64,000 nt of DNA from contig VYZI01000256.1 in NCBI GenBank assembly GCA_013397695.1, forward strand, positions 593,687 through 657,686, given 5' to 3'. Both the position numbers and the translations under genes were made by a program. This stretch comes from Centropus unirufus (Eukaryota; Chordata; Aves; Cuculiformes; Centropidae). Shown here one piece after another: positions 1 through 12,200 of the stretch; within the stretch, counting starts at the first letter, position 1, and each line of letters begins with the position of its first letter. The notes below the pieces were generated by a model, which was given only the letters and a program-made list of their open reading frames with translations, was not told where the DNA came from and did no database searches.

Positions 1-3000
1 TTTTTCCCTAAACCAGCACATCCCATATCACTTAAAAGTGACACGCAGCACCATGGAAAATGTGTTTCTGGGGGCAAATGAATCTCCTGATCTTGTTTTT
101 GTATGAGGGCAGCCAGGGCTCTGGACAGACGCGCTGCTGAGGTACCATCCCCTCTAGGCAGGTCACTATTTTCCAGGAGCTGAAATCTGTTGGCCCACAA
201 GACACACAGAAGGTCTTTCTTAGTGAATCATCAGATCATAGAATCAAACTGGAAAACCTACTTCTCTGTGTTTTTTGGAGGATGCTGCCCCCTCCGGGCA
301 TGATGATTACAGTGGTGTTGAGTGCAGGTGTAGTGTACAACAGGAGATGTCAGCTGAAAAGTCCAGTTCCATGGATCCTTAGATCACTGGTGTGAGCAGA
401 TGATGTCCAGACAGTAGCATTTGTACTGAAACAGTGGCACCACGCATCGTAACTCTGTGGTAGAGTGGACAGGGGTCTAGAGAAGCATTTCTGGAGGAGG
501 CAAAGGAGTTTTTGGTCATGAGTAGGTCAGGAGCCATGGGGGCTGTGAGGCACAGTTAGATGTGAGCCTGGAGGACAAACAGACAGCAATGATGCTGCCT
601 GTGTGGAAAGCGAAGAACATGGCTTGATGAAGTCAATGCATTCCTATCTCGATTTCTGAAGCTGTTTTTGCAACCAGCAAATCTTTGTGTCTTGGTAACA
701 GTTTCCTCCTGTGCACAAACAGGCATTTCCGTGCCCGTAGTTTAATGCCTGATTGGAATAATTCTGTTTGTGAGTTGATGTGACCTTTTCCCTGCAAGAT
801 CTCTATTCCACTGGGGTCCATTATTTCTCCTGTTCTTGCTTCATCCTTTAATTAGTTGTGCTTCCCCTACGAAGGCGTAAGGGGAAGGTCCTCGTGGGAT
901 GACGCCTGAGGAGACATCGGCACGCTCCTCGCCCACATGCCAGAGAGGACCTGGCAGTGTTTCAGGACCTTTAGCAAGCTCTGGTGACAGGGTCCCCTGC
1001 TTGGGAGAACTGCTTTGTTAAATGCATTGCAGAACATGTAAGTCTCCTCATGCCAGCAGCAAATGGAACGGTAACGATCCCCAATTTAATTAAACATGGA
1101 AGATGCAGAATAATCTCATTTTGTGCTTCCATGGTGTTTGTGCTTCCTTTGAACGCTGCTGCTGTTTCTGCTCAGTTATAACTGATCTCCACAGAAACAT
1201 CCTGGGCCCTGCTAGGACAATGGCAGGCACTTTCCTATAAATACATCTTTAATTCTGTTGGCCAGCAGTAGGTTTGCTCGGAGCATCGGAGCCAGCAACC
1301 CCATCGCCAGGGAGTGCTTTGCCAAATGAAAATCTTCCCAGCTATAAGCACTGATTACCACTCTGCAGGATAACATCCCGAAGCTTCTCCTGGGGTTGAG
1401 TTACAGGATTGATTATCGTGGAATGGTGAAACAATATTTGGACATTTCTCTGGGTTTTTTGAGAAGCAGAACAAAGGGGAGGGAAAGAGAGCAATGGAAA
1501 GGAACCAGAAAGCTAGATGCTGGAAGCCTCTACTCAACTTGCCAGAGAATAGACTGTCTTGTCTCCTCTTATCTCTCCGATCCAGTAAGGGCTTTGGATC
1601 CCTTGGACACCCACGGCTATGTGAACCACACACTGAATCCCCATTCCTCCCCGCTACAGCACACAGAAATGGCAGAGCATTGAACTCAGGCTGCGGAAGG
1701 ATAAGAAATGGCCTTTTAGTGGGAAATATCAATGCAGCTCCCTCAAGGAAGCAAATAAATCCAGTAGGAAAAATTAGAATCATGGAATCACATAATCCTA
1801 GAATGGTTTGGGTCAGAAAGGACCTTAAAGATCATCCAGTTCCAGCTAAGAAATCAGCAATTGAGAGGCTCACAGGGGGTGACAGGGAATGCCGCTCAGG
1901 GGAGGGAAGGGAAAACTGTCAGCAGGGAGGCTTTGGTTGTGGGTGGCACGTGGCCAGGTGACTTGGGTACTCGTGCCCCAGGTGAAGTCCATGCACTGGG
2001 GATCAAGGCTTCCAGGATATGTGCGCAGCACTGTGTTTCTGACCCGGTAAACAAAGAGTAATAGGTGGGGAACGCCATAAAGCACTGCATAACCACCCTG
2101 TCCTTTGCCTCTTCAATGGCCTACGTGCTCTGGGTGGCAGGCAAACATTCCCACAGTGGCGATGCCAGCGGCGGGCACGCGGCAGTCTCGGCTGGTCTGT
2201 GGCTGCCATTCAGTGGCAGCTGCCCATCACTGCAGCAGGGCTTCCCCTGGCGGCCACCACAGAGCGCTTTCCGTCCTTCTGGGGTTCAAATACATCTCAC
2301 AAGGGCTGTTATTCAGCGCCTGCCTGTGGTTTGTGCCCAAGAATTCCCATTTCCATCACACCCCGCTGCCCATGCACAGTGGGTTGTGGGGCCAAAGGGC
2401 GCTTCTCCTTGGCAGCCACGCGGTGGCTTTTGCCGTGGAGCAAAGTGCGGTGCTCCAGATTGGAGGGGCAGGTGGTAGCCTATGTGTCCTTACCATTCCC
2501 CTTCCCTCACTTCCGAAGGAAGATGTCCCCAATGGTAGGACCAGTTATGGAGGAATGGGCAGAGCTTAGCACTTTGGGGAGCAGAAATTGATGTTTACAA
2601 GGACAGTTATTTCGTGGCAGGGAGAGACATCACTCACAGTCCTGTAATTGGGAATAGATATGGATTAATGTGAGCAAAAGATAGAGGGGTCAGGCATTTC
2701 TTGGCATAACTGTCATCACTGAGATGGTTCTCCAGAACCTTTCTGGATGGATTTCCACAGCTTACTGAGGTATCAGGACATACCACAGGATCATGCTGCC
2801 TTTTCTTCTCTACCTTCTGTTTCTCATCTCATCAGAAACCAAGAGGTGACAGTTTGAAGCTGACCAGAACACGGTTTACCCTGCTTCTTCCTTAGTTTGC
2901 TGACTGGCACTGGCTTCCTTCATTCCCTTTGGTTCTAGGAAAGATGTCCAAGGCCTAGTGAAGGGGGACAACCCAGGGCTCTTTGGCTCCTGCCCTTCTC

Positions 3001-3195
3001 AGCCCTCCAATGACTGCACAAGTGTTCTTGCAGCTCTCAAGGCACAAGAGAAGGATTTCTCACTATTACTGTGCCGTACCCGTTCACAGGGACAATCTGA
3101 GTTGATCACAAGCAAGGAATTGTCCCCCCTGCCTGTTAATGGCGTGTTGTGTACAGGAAGGTCCTTCCCTCACTTTCTCCTGCTCTTCCCCACAG
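1..3195 (+). other. SLC4A4: SLC4A4 intron (5' end outside window)
   Basis: The stretch before the first visible exon should be intron. I looked for the preceding SLC4 exon (the one ending at the join to FIPMPV) and did not find it. Apart from a CR1 tail at 1775-1846 I see nothing recognisable. Overlapping open frames at 2.0-2.6 kb lie in G/C-rich sequence and look fortuitous. Confidence 0.7.
1775..1846 (-). mobile_element. CR1 3' end fragment
   Basis: The sequence AGAATCATGGAATCAC followed by GAATGGTTTGGGTCAGAAAG and CATCCAGTTCCA is the reverse complement of a CR1 3' end. Confidence 0.85.
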
Positions 3196-3264
3196 TTCAT
3201 TCCCATGCCTGTGCTCTATGGTGTCTTCCTCTACATGGGCGTTGCGTCCCTCAACGGCGTGCAG
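3196..3264 (+). CDS. SLC4A4: SLC4A4 coding exon (23 codons, late membrane segment)
   Basis: The exon is phase 0 at both ends, bounded by CCCCACAG and GTGAGT. It encodes FIPMPVLYGVFLYMG followed by VASLNGVQ, a hallmark stretch of SLC4 transporters inside the membrane domain. It joins the next exon without a broken codon. Confidence 0.97.
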
Positions 3265-6200
3265 GTGAGTCCTTCCGATGCCAGGAGGAAGTTAACGATG
3301 GCAATCATTAACCAGTGCGGGGGTTCTTTCACAACCAGCCCTTCTCTTCTACTCCACCACCTCCTTTCCCTTCCCCAGACACGCGGGAAGGGTGGGAACT
3401 GTTGACAGACATTACCACAAGTCCTGAGATTCAGACCAAAGGGGAGCGATCTGCTCAGCGGGCAGGCAGCCAAGCGATAGGAATGCTCAGTGGAGACCCG
3501 GGGTCCTTCCTCCCACACCAGCTCAGCGATGCTGAGGGCAGCGTGTGCCGGCTGAGCTCCCAGGCCCGCTGGGCTCAGGGTGTTGGTGGCAGGCTGGAGG
3601 AGAACAAGGGGAGATGGTTTATGGCAGCAGGGTTATTCCACAGTGTTAACAAGCGGGAACATTGCTGTTTGCCGGGGAGGGGAAGCCAAGCCCTGCTCTT
3701 TGTCGTAGAGGAAACATTACGTAAGGAGCCTTTCTTGCAGCGCTATGCCTCTAATTGGCCTTAGGAAGCTGGAAGGGGTTTTGTTGCTTTCTGGCACCCT
3801 ATTAATTGTGGCCTTTCTTTATAGTGCTTGGTTGTGCTCTGACGGGAAAAGACTGTCTGTTCTGTGATCACCATGAGAATTTCCTTGGGTGTTCTCTAAC
3901 GGCCCTGGCTTTCATTCCATCTCATCAGGGGACAGCAAGGGGATTGTAATGTTCACCCTGGGGTTGGTTCTCCTGAAGGGAACTTGCCTGGCTTCCAGGC
4001 CGAGGTAGCCAGGGGACTGGGCAGCTTGTTTTCCTCCAGTCAAGGATGTTTTTCACTCAGTGAGAAATCCTGAGTTTGGGTTAACTCCAAGTACTTCTGG
4101 TCCAGCACAGGGCAAGGGAGGCTGCTTGAAAAGCTGCCCGTCTTCCTTGTTCTTGTGTTAGGTGCCTTTCTGTTCCCTGGTATTGTGGGGTCTGCCCTCA
4201 CCTCTGTTGACCTCTGCTCCCAATATCTTTGGGACAAAAAGCATTGGATTTACGTGCTGGCTGTCCTTCTTTGGCAGGAGCAGGGCAGGGGAGAATGGCA
4301 GAAGCGACCCAGAGTTGGGTGCTGACCTTAGGTCAGGCATTCTTCTTGTTTTCTCTGTTTTGTGGGTAGCAAAACAGAGTGCTTCCTTCACGAGAAGATT
4401 CCCTGTGTCCACAACCACAGCAGATCAGGCCGGTTCTTCTGAAGCCAGGGAGCAATTTCTACTCGTACCTTCCCTCCTTGATTTATACATTGATCACCAG
4501 GGCTGTCCCTTGAAACAAAGGCACCTCAAGGCTATGCTTTGAGCGATGCTTTGCTCCTGTGTCTCTGTTTAGTGCAGGCCCAGGACCTTGACTTGAGACA
4601 ACTGAGTGAACACATTTGGCCCCCTCTGCATTCAGCACAAGTCCATAAGGATATGAGTTTTACTGAGTTTTCTACTGGGTGGGAGGGAAACAAGTCGATT
4701 CCAGGTCACGCTCACAGTGCATCAATGCTTTGCTATCTCTCTTTCAGGTGTCCTGGGTTTCGTTTAAACATCTTTTTCTTTTCCTTTCCAGTTCATGGAT
4801 CGTCTGAAGCTGCTCTTGATGCCTCTAAAGCACCAGCCTGACTTTATCTACCTGCGCCATGTCCCGCTGCGCAGGGTCCATCTCTTCACCTTCCTGCAGG
4901 TGGTGTGCCTGGCTCTCCTCTGGATCCTCAAGTCCACCGTGGCTGCTATCATATTCCCTGTCATGGTAGGTGACATTATCCTTCACAGGCCTCCCCTTCG
5001 AAGCCTGCACCTTCCACACACAGTCACAGAATCACAGAACTAGTAAGGATGAAACAGACCTCTCAGCTCATCCAGTCCGACTGTCAGCCCCACCCAGCCC
5101 AGCTAAACCATGTCCCCAAGTGCCACCTCTACATTATTTTTTTAACCCCTCCAGGTTTGGAGACTCCACCACTGCCCTGGGCAGCCTCTGCCAGGGCTTC
5201 ACCACTATTTTGGTAAAGAAGTTTTCCCTAATATCCAACCTAAACCTGCCCTGGCACAACTCGAGGCCGTTTCCTCTTGTCTATCACCTGTTACTTGGGA
5301 GATGTCCACCCTCCCATGAACAGGCAAATCCAACCTCTCCCTGCCAAAGCCCTTGCTCGGGGCTCTGCCTCAGTTTGTGGCACTTATATAAAGCTGTAGG
5401 GGGTCAGTGTTGCTGTGGCTGCCTTTACACAAATCCCTAGAGGAAAATGAGCCTGGAAAGTTAATTTTTCTCCAGAAAGGTGTAGTTAGTTCTGTCTGTT
5501 CCTGGCTACCAAGGTGAGATTTGCCATGTTTTCTCCTTGAGCTACACGAATAAATGAGAGGTGCATACTTTTCTTTCAAAAGTCCACAGTAATTACCATG
5601 CAGAAAGCGTCTCCCTTGCCTTTAAATAGCACGAATTTACATGCTTCTTCCTGTGCATGGCTTCTGTTCGTGCTGACGTGAAGCAGTCACAGGTCAGACT
5701 TCCGAGTTGATAGCGAGATCCCGGGTGTTCACCTTGTTCTCTCCATGTTCATTTACAGCCAGATTAAAAGTGGGAAGGAGAGTGAAGGAGGGAGGGGGGG
5801 ACAGAGGGAGGGGAGGAGAGGATTATGAAGCAGCACCAAGAAGAATGCCCAAAGCATTTCCAGTGGAAGGGAAAACATGACTAACAAGTCCCTCTCTGTC
5901 TTTCCAGATCCTGGCACTTGTAGCAGTCAGAAAAGCCATGGACTACCTCTTCTCCCAGCACGACTTAAGTTTTCTTGATGACGTCATTCCAGAAAAGGAC
6001 AAGAAAAAGAAAGAAGATGAGAAGAAGAAGAAAAAGAAGAAGGGCAGTGTGGACAGTGACAATGATGATGTAAGGAGCTTTCTGCTCTTCTCAAATGACT
6101 TATTTCTACCTAGCTGGTCTGGGGAGACTGTCCAGCTCTGGGGCTGGCCATTTCCCAGCCCCTTCTGAAACTGACCAGCTCAGTCTTTTGCTGCTGCAGC

Positions 6201-9200
6201 AAACCACCACAAACAAACTCATTTTCTACATTGCCTTCCCTTTTCCAGATGTCATCAGCCTGTGGGAGGTGGTGCTTGCATTGCCAGGAGTGAAATCGCA
6301 CTGCCCACAGAGCACTGGCTGCCTGCTGAGATGTCGTGCCCTTTGCTAGAATGCCTTTCCTCACCCTGCCTTGTTCATCTTTCCGTCCTCTGCCTTTCTT
6401 CTTCATCGCTGCCTTTTACATTTTAGGAGGAGCATGGTTTTCACCAGCAGCTCTGTTACTTCTGAATATATCCTGGGGTTCTTTTTCGATGTTTTTTTAA
6501 TCACTCTTTTGCAAACCACAGAAAGGAGTGATGTCACACTGCAGGAAAGGCTGCTTTCTGTTGGTAATACTTATGACCTAGCTATTCTCGAAGCACATCT
6601 GCCCTTCTACACTCTGCTCTGGTCCCATCTCAAGTTGCAGGAAGCCCTGAAATAGTGAAATGTCTGTGTCATTCCTAAGCACAGTGGCCTGACTAAGTCA
6701 GATCCAGGTGCCTGAGATGGTTCTATTTTTTACCATGTATATAAGAAGAAACACAGTCTTCGTGCCTTTAAACATTCTCCTGCCCAAGTACAGCACAAAC
6801 TCAAACTCTGTAAGTTTATATTGAGGTACTAGGCACAGTGGTTCTGTAGCACTTTGTACAGTGAGCGTGAGCTGCCGTTGCAGAGCTGCCTGCCTCGGTC
6901 TGCGTTACCTTCTGCAGTGTGGAAAGGGAGCTTGGCTTTAATAGTTTTATGTTATGAGGAGAGAACTAAGCACGATGTTACTTATTCTGCTCCTGTAACC
7001 CTCCAGGGTTCATGAAGAAGGAATTTCCCTATGATGCAAGCAGATGGAAGGACATCTGAAGCTGGAAAAAAAAAATCCCATTCTAGCACAGCAGGAGAAA
7101 CAAAAGAGAAGGGACTGCATGCTGGGAGCAGGCGGGCAGCAGGAGAAGTCAGCTGGCCCAGGTTTTGAGCTGCAGCCTGGTGTGGTACAGCAGAGCAGCA
7201 GCGGTCGTTGGTCTGCTGGTTCCTTAGTTGAGAGGAAGGGGTTTTGGCGACCTCCTCAAGTAGGTGCTTAGTCAGTGTCTCTGCCAGGAGAGATTCTTGG
7301 AGGAAAGCCTGAAGGTGACACCACCTCCACCAGTCCAGAGGGTCACAGATACTGTCAGGTTGTGGTACCTCACTATTTGTTGGAGGGTTTCTGCTGGGTA
7401 TCTTCTGCATCCTTTCTGCACCAAGCAAATCTACCAGATGGGCCCTCCTTGTGGGGCAGGTGACACAGCTGGTATCTTCAAGAGGAAAATGGCAGCTCCA
7501 GGAGGCCCCCTGGACCATCCTGGTGCCTGATGTTGTTTGAGGCTGTGGAGATGGAAAAGGCAGCCTCAAGTCTTGGTAGAGGATGAGCTAGAACCAGAGT
7601 CCTTTCTGCAAGAGCTGTGTAACACCCCTGGAGGTCTGTGTTAGAGGCAACGTCAGGCTATTCCAAGGAGAAAACAGGACTTTCTATAAAGCATATTTGC
7701 TGTCTGAAGTAGAGCTTGTGTACTAGAAGAGACAAAAGTAGGAGTTTCTTTGGTAAGGGTGCAGTGTTGTTGGTCTTGGCATGGATCCACACCTTGATAC
7801 ATCAAGCTGAATCCCAGCTGGGAAGATGGGCTCTTATTTCAGACAGCAAGCTCCCCTTTTCTGTCATTCCTCCATTTCCCGGGAGGCCAAGGGGGAAGAG
7901 CTTCCTTCAGCAGACAACTGTGTGCAAACTGAGATGAGAGCAGAGGCCCGACTGTGCATAGCAAATAATCAGCAAAGCTTTGGCTCCATCCCCTCCTCCT
8001 GACCCACTTAGATCCAGCAGCGTTGTATCTCGAGCCATGGCTCCCATATCATGGTATGGGTTAACCTGTCTCCTCCCTTCTCAGGTTTCCCGTGAATCCC
8101 CGGTACAGAAAATGATACAATAGCAAAGAGAACTGGTGCAAAAAGTTACAGTTTAACTCTTCTTGGTTTCTTCCAGCACTTCTTTTACCAGTGTCCTGGC
8201 ATAAAGCACTTGGTGTTATTGGTTTGATCATTTTCACCCTTTCCCTTGCAGAAATATGCACACACGGAGTTCATCCTCTAAGATTTGGTGGGCAATCAGA
8301 GCTCAGTCAAGGGAATAGCTGGGCATTGCTGATGCCAGTGGCATGGGATGCGTGAGCATGGCAGAACCTGGGGTTAGTGGAGACAACTCTCAGTGCCCTT
8401 TGGACTCACTTGAAGTTCTCACCAGGGTTTCCTAGTGATCAGGGGCAGTGAAAAGGGAGCCACAAAGAGATTTCCAGCAATCTCACCTTTTTTTAAAGCA
8501 TGCCTTTACAAAATATGCATTAACACAGCTCACTGCTGCATTTGTCTGATCAAAACTCAAGCAACTTGGTTTTCTCCCCAGTTTTCTCTGCAAAAATGCA
8601 CACTCCAAGGAAGGCCAGGTGAGGTTTTTCTAACTTGGTCTAATATCTTTAGTTTCCGAGTCAGAAGCGCTGTGTGGAGGTCTCTTCTCTGCAGGCCATC
8701 TTTGCCAGCTGCAGAAACTTTTTCTCTCTTTGTTTGTTTTAGCTGGGGGAGTTCAAAGGAGAGGTTCAGCATCGGGGCCACTGCTCCACAGACCTTTTGC
8801 ACTGATCCATTAGCACTGGAACAGTGACATGTTGGTTGCCCAGCTCCTATGCTCTGCTTGCAGCAGAAGGGGCTTTTGGGGTGGCTTTCTAGCCTCAGGG
8901 CTTCTCTGCAGCAGCATTTTTATTTGAGCTCTACTTATCCCTCAGCCTCCTACAAATACAACAGAGGTAGGACTTTGCTGTTGGAGTCTGAAATACTGCA
9001 CTGGGTGCCAGTTATATTAACAAAGACTTAAAAAACAAAGGAGGGAGTGTGATTCCCTGGCCTCTGCAATGTTTTCCTGCCCAGATTTGAAGGTCTCCCT
9101 CCCTCCTCCACCCCTGTGTTATGCTCAGTGCTGTGTCCAGTTCTCTGCAGGAGCAAGGATGTGTTAATGTCTCTGGCAATGTCACCTTTCTCTCTGCCCA

Positions 9201-12200
9201 GTGATGCTGTGTCAGCCTTCCCCGGGTTATGAGATGTTAGTTTTCTTCAAAAAAAGCCGAAGAATCCCAAATAACTTCTGCTAAGCATCAGCAAGTGGAG
9301 TGTTGAAGCCAGTGGGGTATAAATCATGCTGGTACTCAGACTCGGGGAGATCCCTGCAGGCTTTTCTCTATACTCGGGCCCCTACTCACCCAATTTGCTG
9401 GTTCTGCTCTCTGGCTGGGAGAGCTGAATTCTAACAGGGGCTGTGGATTTGGTGAATTATTTTACTGTAAATAAAGGAGTAATTGAGGCTGAGTTAGGAC
9501 TTAAATAAGGGAGAGTTGAGACACCCCAGCTTAAGGAAGCTCTGCCATATATCTGGTCCTCATAGAGCAACTGGGAATTAAAATGGGGTTTTACAGCAAT
9601 CGCAGCAGGATAAAATGCTTGGATGAGCTTTAGCAGAAGGCTGCCTGCAAATGCTCTGTCATTTCTGCCTACCAATGCCTTTTCCATCTGGATTTGCAGC
9701 TGAATTGGATGGGGTTTTATAACCTGGTGTGGGAGGTGGGGAATGGGGGGGATCCCAGTTGCACCAGGTTTTTCTCTCAATCAGTTTTACTTTTGCTATG
9801 CGAAAGAAGAGGGGAAACACGGTGCAGCGGGGAGCCAATGGGACCCAGCAGGCGGGACAATGCTTTGTTACCTCTCCTTCTTTTCTTTTCCTCATTCCTA
9901 CAGAAACTCTGTGAAGGATGATTTTAATTTGTGGGAGACGATAAGAAAGAGAGCAATGAAAATATTCTAAGACCTTTTAAACATTTCTTCCACAGTCTGA
10001 CTGCCCCTGCTCAGAAAAAGTCCCAAGTATTAAAATCCCAATGGACATCATGGAGCAGGAACCTTTCCTAAGTGATAGCAAATCTGCCGACAGTGAGTAG
10101 AACCAACCTCTTGCATGCCTGCTTCACTCTAATTTGCAGTACAAATATATCTCTATACGTAGTGTTTTCCTCTTAAAAGCCAACCTTTCCTACTACTTGA
10201 GAAGTACTTTTTCTTGTTCTCTTTTTCATTCCTTCTTTAATTTCCAGGCCTCTGATTTATCCCAGATTTTGCTTTTGTGAGCTTTTCTCTTTGCTTGTTA
10301 AAAAAATCAATGTTGTTCCTCCTGGTGCCTCCAGCTTAAACGCTTTCATCCAGCTCCTAACAGAAATCTTGGCCGATCGCTCACTCACTCTCTTCTCTCT
10401 TTTCTGACCTTTCCTGTTTGGTTGCACTTGTTTTTTCCCTCTGAGCCTCGTGTTCTGGACTTGCAGCATGTCTAAACTGCATCGCTGTCCCGTTCCTGTT
10501 TGTTTCCTCAGGTGCCGAGTAGCTGCAAAACTCAGAGCTTTAATGAGTAATTAAGGTTGTCATTGCCCTGCGTGGCACAGTAATCTGACCAGACAGTGAG
10601 CAGTTGACCATTAACCTATTTCCTTTCTTAGGTGATTTCCATTTGTGCTCTTCTGTTTCCTTTTGATTTCTGACATTAATATCCTTAATTGATGATTATC
10701 ATCTCCATTTTCAGTCATTTTCCCTTCTCATGTTGTAGTTTTCTAAGTGAAGCATCAGGAATAATGACTGACTGTAGCTTCGTTGCCTTTGTGCATCCAG
10801 TAGTGATGGGTAGGATCTGGAAATAAAGACCTTGTTTTGTCATGAAATGGGAGGGGAGGAATATGAGTGATAGGAATAAATCAGTGCTGCTGCTAGGAGT
10901 TGTGGGAGCAAGACCTCAAAACACAGGCCTTTAGATCATTTAACTAGGATTTGAGTTTAAGAGCTGGTACCTGAGTCAGAGAATCACAGAATGTCCTGAG
11001 TTGGAAGGGATCCACAGGGATCATTGAGTCCAGCTCCTGTCCCTGCACAGGACAATCCCACACTCACACCGTGGGGCCGAGGACATTGGCCAAAGGCTTC
11101 TGGAATAAGTCCCTTGCCTTTTGGCTGCTTTTATGTATGTTAAACAATCCTAAGCATTGCTCTGGGACTTTGAGGTACAGGAACACTTAGAGATTGGTGT
11201 TGTAAGAGAACGCCAAAGAGGCATTTCCCTTACTCTTCAGGTGTTGTCTGGGTTTTGCTGATAAAGGAAAGGAGCCAAATCAGCCTTGGATCCTCCTCCA
11301 TTTCCTGTGCAAAATCAAACCACACCCTAAGTGGGATTTTAGGGTGAGATGCACTGTTTCACCATCTGTAAGGCTGAAATGGTGAAGGACAAGTTAATTC
11401 TTCTGCCACAGACCTGTTTGTGGGAGACAACATGGGGAAAATTGCCCATGAGCCAAGCAGTAGCTGGTGTGTGTATGTGTACGTTATAATCCAGTGACTG
11501 ATTTGCTGGGATTTTAATTAGAAACAATGTAAAACAAAAATAATTCAGGCCCTTGAACTGGCAGAAGTAGCTGGAATCTTTTAAGGCCCTTTCCAACCTG
11601 AACTGTTCTGTGACTCCGTGAATCCATCAGCACCTGGTGTTGCCCTGGAATATTAGCGTGCTCTGCGATTCAAAGCGTACCGCTGATACTGCTCCCTCAG
11701 CTTTTTTCCCTGAGCTTTCCCTCAACAATGGCCAGGATAGGATTATCAGTAACACAGAGCACGCTTCCCCACGCTGGCGAAACAGAGGAAAGCTGTTGCT
11801 GGCAACAAGCAGCCTATTTGTTCCTACGAATCTGGCTGTGAGGAGCACAGGGTAACTTCAAGAGGTGCAGGTAAAAGGTAAGTGCCCAGACTTGAAGGTG
11901 GCAAAGGTCTTGGGAAATGAGTCTATTGGCAGCTCAGGGGTTTGAAGAGAGACAGAAATTGTATATTTCTATCTCCCAGCTGTGAACTTCATCTGGCAGG
12001 CAGGCAGCAGTACGAAAGCATTGTCAAGTAGATGAGAGTAAACAGGAGGACCTGAGGCTGGGCTTGAGGAGCCATCAGTGCTGAAGGCGATGACAAACAA
12101 GACTTACTTTCCTCCTCACAGGAGAAAAATCACCAACATTCCTTGAACGCCATACGTCGTGCTGATACAATTCCTTTTCTCCAGTCACACACCATGCCAA

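Larger units (their letters stand above)
4966..5907 (+). other. SLC4A4: SLC4A4 intron
   Basis: The intron contains a reverse-strand CR1 (5024-5320) and a purine-rich G tract (5770-5826) close to the next exon. Confidence 0.85.
10093..12121 (+). other. SLC4A4: SLC4A4 intron
   Basis: The intron between the cassette exon and the dual-frame exon carries two short CR1 tails in opposite orientations (10974-11112 and 11575-11626). The immediate flanks of both exons are repeat-free. Confidence 0.85.

Noticed and set aside
225..262. Possible CR1 tail (ATCATAGAATCAAACTGGAA)
   Set aside because: Only a short match to the terminal repeat without the following CR1 consensus.
2003..2591. Several overlapping open frames on both strands
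   Set aside because: They lie in a G/C-rich intron segment with few stop codons; none matches the missing upstream SLC4A4 exon.
6982..7569. 195-codon reverse open frame in an SLC4A4 intron
   Set aside because: No recognisable domain, no splice or promoter context, and an overlapping forward frame is also open; most likely chance.
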